Origin: Pseudo-nitzschia pungens | Taxonomy: Eukaryota; Bacillariophyta; Bacillariophyceae; Bacillariales; Bacillariaceae | Length of the DNA: 10,747 nt | Direction of reading: 5' to 3' | Assembly: GCA_037355855.1 (NCBI GenBank) | Contig: CM074762.1 | Span: 6,137,131 to 6,147,877 of the forward strand | Shown: positions 8,162-10,747 of the stretch, in pieces | Position numbering within the stretch: the first letter of the stretch is position 1 | Layout: each line of letters starts with the position of its first letter | Translations under genes and position numbers: made by a program | The notes under the pieces: generated by a model | Told to the model about the DNA's origin: nothing | Database searches by the model: none | Seen by the model: only the letters and a program-made list of their open reading frames with translations

Positions 8162-8165
8162 AAAA
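8162..8165 (-). terminator. Pol III T-run terminator of 5S copy 1
   Basis: The 5S 3' end is followed on the minus strand by TTTT, then GTCCCATTCATTTTTCCC with a second T-run as a possible backup. The same arrangement follows copies 2, 3 and 4 at 8343-8346, 8524-8527 and 8705-8708. A run of four or more Ts is the standard Pol III stop. Confidence 0.8.
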
Positions 8166-8283
8166 GAGAACAACACTCAGGATTCCAACGTGGTCCCCCA
8201 CCGTAGTACTAACTGAGCCTGAACGTGCTTAACTTCGCTGAGCAGACGGGAAGCGGTGCTGTCACGTTAGTATGGTCGTTCCC
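8166..8283 (-). rRNA. 5S rRNA, copy 1
   Basis: The minus strand reads GGGAACGACCATACTAACGT and onward through CACCGCTTCCCGTCTGCTC, CGAAGTTAAGC and GTAGTACTACGGTGGGGGA-type blocks typical of eukaryotic 5S rRNA. The 5' GGGAACGAC pairs with the 3' GTTGTTCTC to close helix I, which sets both ends and gives 118 nt. The internal Pol III control region (GAAGTTAAGC, about +48 to +57) is intact. It is the copy nearest 18S, with a type A spacer upstream. Confidence 0.96.
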
Positions 8284-8306
8284 ACGAATTGGTATGATCC
8301 TTGAGA

Positions 8307-8317
8307 TACATAAATAA
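8307..8317 (-). promoter_or_regulatory. TATA-like element upstream of 5S copy 1 (type A spacer)
   Basis: On the minus strand TTATTTATGTA lies at -24 to -34 from the inferred 5S start. It is kept at this distance in both spacer types although the bases between it and the gene differ, which suggests function. The same element precedes copy 4 at the equivalent place. Confidence 0.5.
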
Positions 8318-8346
8318 TTTTTAGGGAAAAAATGAATGGGACAAAA

Positions 8347-8464
8347 GAGAACAACACTCAGGATTCCAACGTGGTCCCCCACCGTAGTACTAACTGAGCC
8401 TGAACGTGCTTAACTTCGCTGAGCAGACGGGAAGCGGTGCTGTCACGTTAGTATGGTCGTTCCC
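8347..8464 (-). rRNA. 5S rRNA, copy 2
   Basis: By eye this 118-nt gene is identical to copy 1, including helix I ends and internal control region. It is preceded on the minus strand by a type B spacer (8465-8527) with the TATA-like segment at -24 to -35. Four Ts follow the 3' end. Confidence 0.96.
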
Positions 8465-8487
8465 ACGAATCAGGTCGATCGCTAATG

Positions 8488-8499
8488 TACATAAAATAA
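8488..8499 (-). promoter_or_regulatory. TATA-like element upstream of 5S copy 2 (type B spacer)
   Basis: TTATTTTATGTA lies at -24 to -35 on the minus strand, matching the type A element in position with one extra T. Copy 3 has the same element one unit further on. An upstream TATA-like box near -28 is known for plant 5S genes; function here is inferred from conservation. Confidence 0.5.
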
Positions 8500-8527
8500 T
8501 TTTAAGGGAAAAATGAATGGGACAAAA

Positions 8528-8645
8528 GAGAACAACACTCAGGATTCCAACGTGGTCCCCCACCGTAGTACTAACTGAGCCTGAACGTGCTTAACTTCGC
8601 TGAGCAGACGGGAAGCGGTGCTGTCACGTTAGTATGGTCGTTCCC
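8528..8645 (-). rRNA. 5S rRNA, copy 3
   Basis: By eye this is identical to copies 1 and 2 over 118 nt. Its upstream spacer (8646-8708) is type B and matches that of copy 2, so copies 2 and 3 look like the most recent duplication. Confidence 0.96.
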
Positions 8646-8708
8646 ACGAATCAGGTCGATCGCTAATGTACATAAAATAATTTTAAGGGAAAAATGAATG
8701 GGACAAAA

Positions 8709-8826
8709 GAGAACAACACTCAGGATTCCAACGTGGTCCCCCACCGTAGTACTAACTGAGCCTGAACGTGCTTAACTTCGCTGAGCAGACGGGAAGCGGT
8801 GCTGTCACGTTAGTATGGTCGTTCCC
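8709..8826 (-). rRNA. 5S rRNA, copy 4
   Basis: By eye this is identical to the other copies. Its upstream spacer (8827-8889) returns to type A and carries a small difference near its far end (AAAAAAGGAATGGG instead of AAAAATGAATGGG). It is the last complete gene; upstream lies a 12-nt remnant of a fifth. Confidence 0.96.
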
Positions 8827-8889
8827 ACGAATTGGTATGATCCTTGAGATACATAAATAATTTTTAGGGAAAAAAGGAATGGGACAAAA

Positions 8890-8901
8890 GAGAACAACAC
8901 T
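8890..8901 (-). pseudogene. Truncated fifth 5S rRNA (3' end only)
   Basis: After the type A spacer of copy 4, and exactly 181 bp from that gene's left end, the sequence resumes with the last 11-12 nt of a 5S gene (minus-strand GTGTTGTTCTC, preceded on the plus strand by the AAAA terminator tract). It then passes directly into the 15-bp minisatellite. The rest of the gene is missing, so this marks a deletion or recombination breakpoint at the array edge. Confidence 0.85.
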
Positions 8902-9049
8902 AAGTAGTAATGTACCAAGTAGTAATGTACCAAGTAGTAATGTACCAAGTAGTAATGTACCAAGTAGTAATGTACCAAGTAGTAATGTACTAAGTAGTAG
9001 TGCACCAAGTACTGGTGCACTAAGTAGTGTGCCCAAGTACTGGTGCACT
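8902..9049. repeat. 15-bp minisatellite AAGTAGTAATGTACC
   Basis: Five perfect 15-bp units (8902-8976) are followed by increasingly diverged ones: AAGTAGTAATGTACT, AAGTAGTAGTGCACC, AAGTACTGGTGCACT, a 13-base unit, and AAGTACTGGTGCACT again. The diverged part contains a near-palindrome, GTGCACCA/TGGTGCAC around AGTAC (9000-9020). Its 15-base period leaves several reading frames open, giving spurious ORFs of repeating SSNVP or HYYLV type. Confidence 0.93.
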
Positions 9050-9166
9050 AAGTATTCCACCGAGTATGCCACCAAGTAGTCACCGAATATGCCACCAAGT
9101 ATGCCACCGAATATGCCACCAAGTATGCCACCGAATATGCCACCGAGTATGCCACCAAATGTACAT
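9050..9166. repeat. 12-bp minisatellite, copy 2
   Basis: AGTATGCCACCA/G units continue directly from the 15-bp array. Bases 9058-9120 match 7785-7847 exactly (63 of 63), in direct orientation. The two copies bracket the 5S cluster. Like copy 1, the open minus-strand frame is a product of the period. Confidence 0.92.
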
Positions 9167-9399
9167 AAACATGTTTTCTAACACAGAACAATAGTATCTC
9201 CAATACTTTAAAATAATAATAAAGACAAAACAGCATCTGTTGTAGATGCAATACAATATATTCTATCCTATTCTATCCTGTATCCATACATCATGGTGAC
9301 AATCACTGTTTGACCAGTTTTGTTTGATTGGTCCTTATCTACAGAAAATGGTATCTTGGCTCTCTACTGAATGTATCTTTTTAAAATTAATTCGTTCGG
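9167..9399. other. AT-rich unique spacer
   Basis: No gene or strong repeat is seen. There is a short CTATTCTATCCT duplication near 9258-9280 and a CCAAT-type word on the minus strand near 9330. It separates the minisatellite block from the ATCCGGGT array. Confidence 0.55.
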
Positions 9400-10260
9400 T
9401 CCGTACCGTATATCCGGGTTCAGTTCGTATATCCGGGTTCTTTAAGTTCGATCCGTATATCCGGATTTTGTAAGGTCGATCCGTATCTCCGGGTTTCTTT
9501 GAATTCTTTCGATCCGTATATCCGGGATTTTTTGAATTCGATCCGTACATCCGGGTTTGTTTGAAGTTCAAAATCGTTCGATCGATCTGCCCTTCCTTCG
9601 ATCCGTATATCGGGTGTTTTTGAATTCGATCGTACCATCCGGAAGCTTTTTCAATTTAAAATCGTTCGATCGTCTATCGATCCGTATATCCGGTGTTTTT
9701 GAATTCGATCCGTACATCCGGGTGCTTTTTCACTTTAAAATCGTTCGATCGTCTATATATCCGTATATCCGGGTGCCTTTTCACTTTAAAATCGTACATC
9801 CGGGTGCTTTTTCACTCTAAAATCGATCGATCGTCTACATATCCCGTACAATCCGGGTGCTTTTTCACTTTAAAATCGTTCGATCGTCTATATATCCGTA
9901 TATCCGGGTGCCTTTTCACTTTAAAATCGTACATCCGGGTGCTTTTTTTTTTTCACGTTAAAATCGATCGTATCGTCTGTATATATCCGTACATCCGGGT
10001 GCCTTTTTTTCACTTTAAAATCGTACATCCGGGTGCTTTTGCACTTTAAAAAAGGGTCGATCGATCTGCTTTTTTTTACTTTAAATATCGTACATCCGGG
10101 TGCTTTTCACTTTAAAATCGTATCGATCTCCGTACATCCGGGTGCTTTTTCACTTTAAAATCGTACATCCGGGTGCTTCACTTTCGTAATCCGGGTGCTT
10201 TTCACTTTAAAATCGGTCGATCGATCTGCACCGTCTATCGATCCGTACATCCGGGTTTAT
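9400..10260. repeat. Degenerate intergenic-spacer array with CGTAYATCCGGGT core
   Basis: More than twenty copies of a core CGTAYATCCGGGTGC are linked by TTTTTCACTTTAAAATCG and by CGATCG-rich linkers. The left part (about 9400-9560) has a simpler form, GATCCGTATATCCGGGTT, at roughly 20-33 base spacing. The right part adds the CTTTTTCACTTTAAAA segment and shows a higher-order repeat of about 135 bp (compare 9741 and 9876). Length differences are mostly in T-runs and linkers. It resembles rDNA intergenic subrepeats that bind Pol I factors or stall replication forks, but no function is shown. Long open frames on both strands are repeat artefacts. Confidence 0.88.
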
Positions 10261-10496
10261 TTCGTTCAGCCCGGCCCCAGCACCCTAAGGGCCCCAACAT
10301 CTAATCCAGCTTCATACACAGCACCATTGCTGGCAAAATTCTAGGGCGAGTGGTATGGTGTATTTTTTGTTTTTTTTGGGATAACATCTAGGGGTATTGG
10401 CGTGAGTCTACTGAGTATTTGAGTTAGCTGGGGGCCCCAGGCCTTTTTTTCTCTTTTTTCCGCACAGCTGAACTAGACTTGCATTTTTTCCCCATA
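10261..10496. other. Non-repetitive spacer with a GC-rich palindrome
   Basis: No gene is recognisable. Near 10428-10442 the sequence CTGGGGGCCCCAG is a 13-base palindrome followed on the plus strand by a T-rich run, which looks like a hairpin terminator, but no plus-strand gene precedes it. Given the orientation, the 28S gene of the preceding rDNA unit should lie beyond the right edge. Confidence 0.5.
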
Positions 10497-10747
10497 GCAC
10501 CATTGCTTTTGCTACACTCAGTGCTAGCAAAAACAGCACTAGTGGTACGATTTGTACTAAAAAAAGCAATACGCTACACCAACTCAGTGTTGCTAGCAAA
10601 AAAGGCTAGTACACTACCAGTGTTGCTAGCAAAACACCACACCACTCAGTGTTGCTAGCAAAAACAATACCTCATTGTGTTGCTAGCAAAAACACCACAC
10701 CACTCAGCAGTGTTTGCTAGCAAAAAACACCACACCACTCAGTGTTT
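10497..10747. repeat. TTGCTAGCAA palindrome array, running off the window
   Basis: Perfect TTGCTAGCAA decamers occur at 10590, 10623, 10652, 10680 and 10714, spaced 33, 29, 28 and 34 bases, with an octamer TGCTAGCA near 10522. Linkers are variants of AAACACCACACCACTCAGTG. The array improves in regularity toward the right edge, so most of it probably lies outside the window. Confidence 0.85.

Larger units (their letters stand above)
7545..8165. other. Intergenic spacer between the 17-bp array and the 5S cluster
   Basis: This is mostly AT-rich, non-coding sequence. It includes the 12-bp minisatellite at 7785-7896 and, near 8080-8099, a hairpin of TGACATG and CATGTCA around a 6-nt loop followed by a T-run. 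The segment around 7905-8000 is less AT-rich but has no recognisable gene. No tRNA-like fold was seen by eye. Confidence 0.6.
8166..8889 (-). repeat. Tandem array of four 181-bp 5S rDNA units
   Basis: Each unit is a 118-bp 5S gene plus a 63-bp spacer, repeating at exactly 181 bp (gene left ends 8166, 8347, 8528, 8709). The genes look identical by eye. Spacers come in two types, A and B, in the order A-B-B-A (8284-8346, 8465-8527, 8646-8708, 8827-8889). They differ mainly in about 16 bases just upstream of the gene, while the TATA-like part and the T-rich 3' flank are shared. The array is on the same strand as 18S, within the same spacer. Confidence 0.95.

Noticed and set aside
8166..8889. 5S-derived SINE or transposon copies
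   Set aside because: Exact 181-bp period, complete helix I ends, intact internal control region and terminators fit a genuine 5S gene array.
8752..9251. Open frames encoding HYYLV, GTLLL, SSNVP or AYSV repeats
   Set aside because: They are products of 15-bp and 12-bp minisatellites whose period is a multiple of three; no non-repeat coding sequence is attached.
9335..10049. ORFs on both strands across the ATCCGGGT array
   Set aside because: The sequence is degenerate tandem spacer DNA; the frames are open by repetition and share no domain or start context.
10428..10460. Hairpin plus T-run as a terminator on the plus strand
   Set aside because: No plus-strand gene precedes it and the rRNA genes read the other way; likely chance.
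10497..10747. CRISPR-like array
   Set aside because: The repeat is a short palindrome with variable spacing and related linkers, in a eukaryotic rDNA spacer, with no cas genes.

Overview
The window is one strand-reversed piece of a nuclear ribosomal DNA repeat from a eukaryote, very probably a centric diatom, invaded by a large non-LTR retrotransposon. The 18S rRNA 5' portion (minus strand, 6363-6606) reads like diatom 18S, closest in my recollection to Thalassiosirales-type sequences. Four 5S rRNA genes lie in the same spacer on the same strand, a linkage known from several heterokont algae. The genus cannot be fixed without a database search.

Layout from left to right. Positions 1 to about 6362 hold the retrotransposon, read on the plus strand. 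It has one intact 1914-codon frame (203-5947, open upstream to 41) encoding an APE-type endonuclease, a reverse transcriptase, an RNase H and a CCHC zinc knuckle, followed by a structured 3' untranslated region of about 415 bases. The plus-strand element abuts the 18S gene at 6362/6363, so the 18S copy is cut after about 244 nt and the element is antisense to it. From 6607 rightward, which is upstream of 18S on the minus strand, lies the external transcribed spacer and intergenic spacer: a 17-bp repeat array (7410-7544), a 12-bp minisatellite (7785-7896), four 181-bp 5S units (8166-8889) with a broken fifth, a 15-bp minisatellite grading into the same 12-bp minisatellite (8902-9166), a long degenerate array built on a CGTACATCCGGGTGC core (about 9400-10260), and an array of TTGCTAGCAA palindromes that runs off the right end.

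The rRNA genes are the host's housekeeping genes, with Pol I reading leftward into 18S and Pol III reading the 5S genes leftward. The retrotransposon is a parasite of this locus. Three features stand out: antisense insertion into the 18S 5' domain; a reading frame whose endonuclease catalytic Asn lies before the first ATG, next to a possible +1 frameshift stop (CTC TGA C); and a C-terminal tail ending in a textbook PCNA-interacting peptide (QASITRFF). The 3' untranslated region also carries three copies of a word (GGAACCYGGAY) that recurs in the host spacer arrays. All comparisons are by eye; no search was run.
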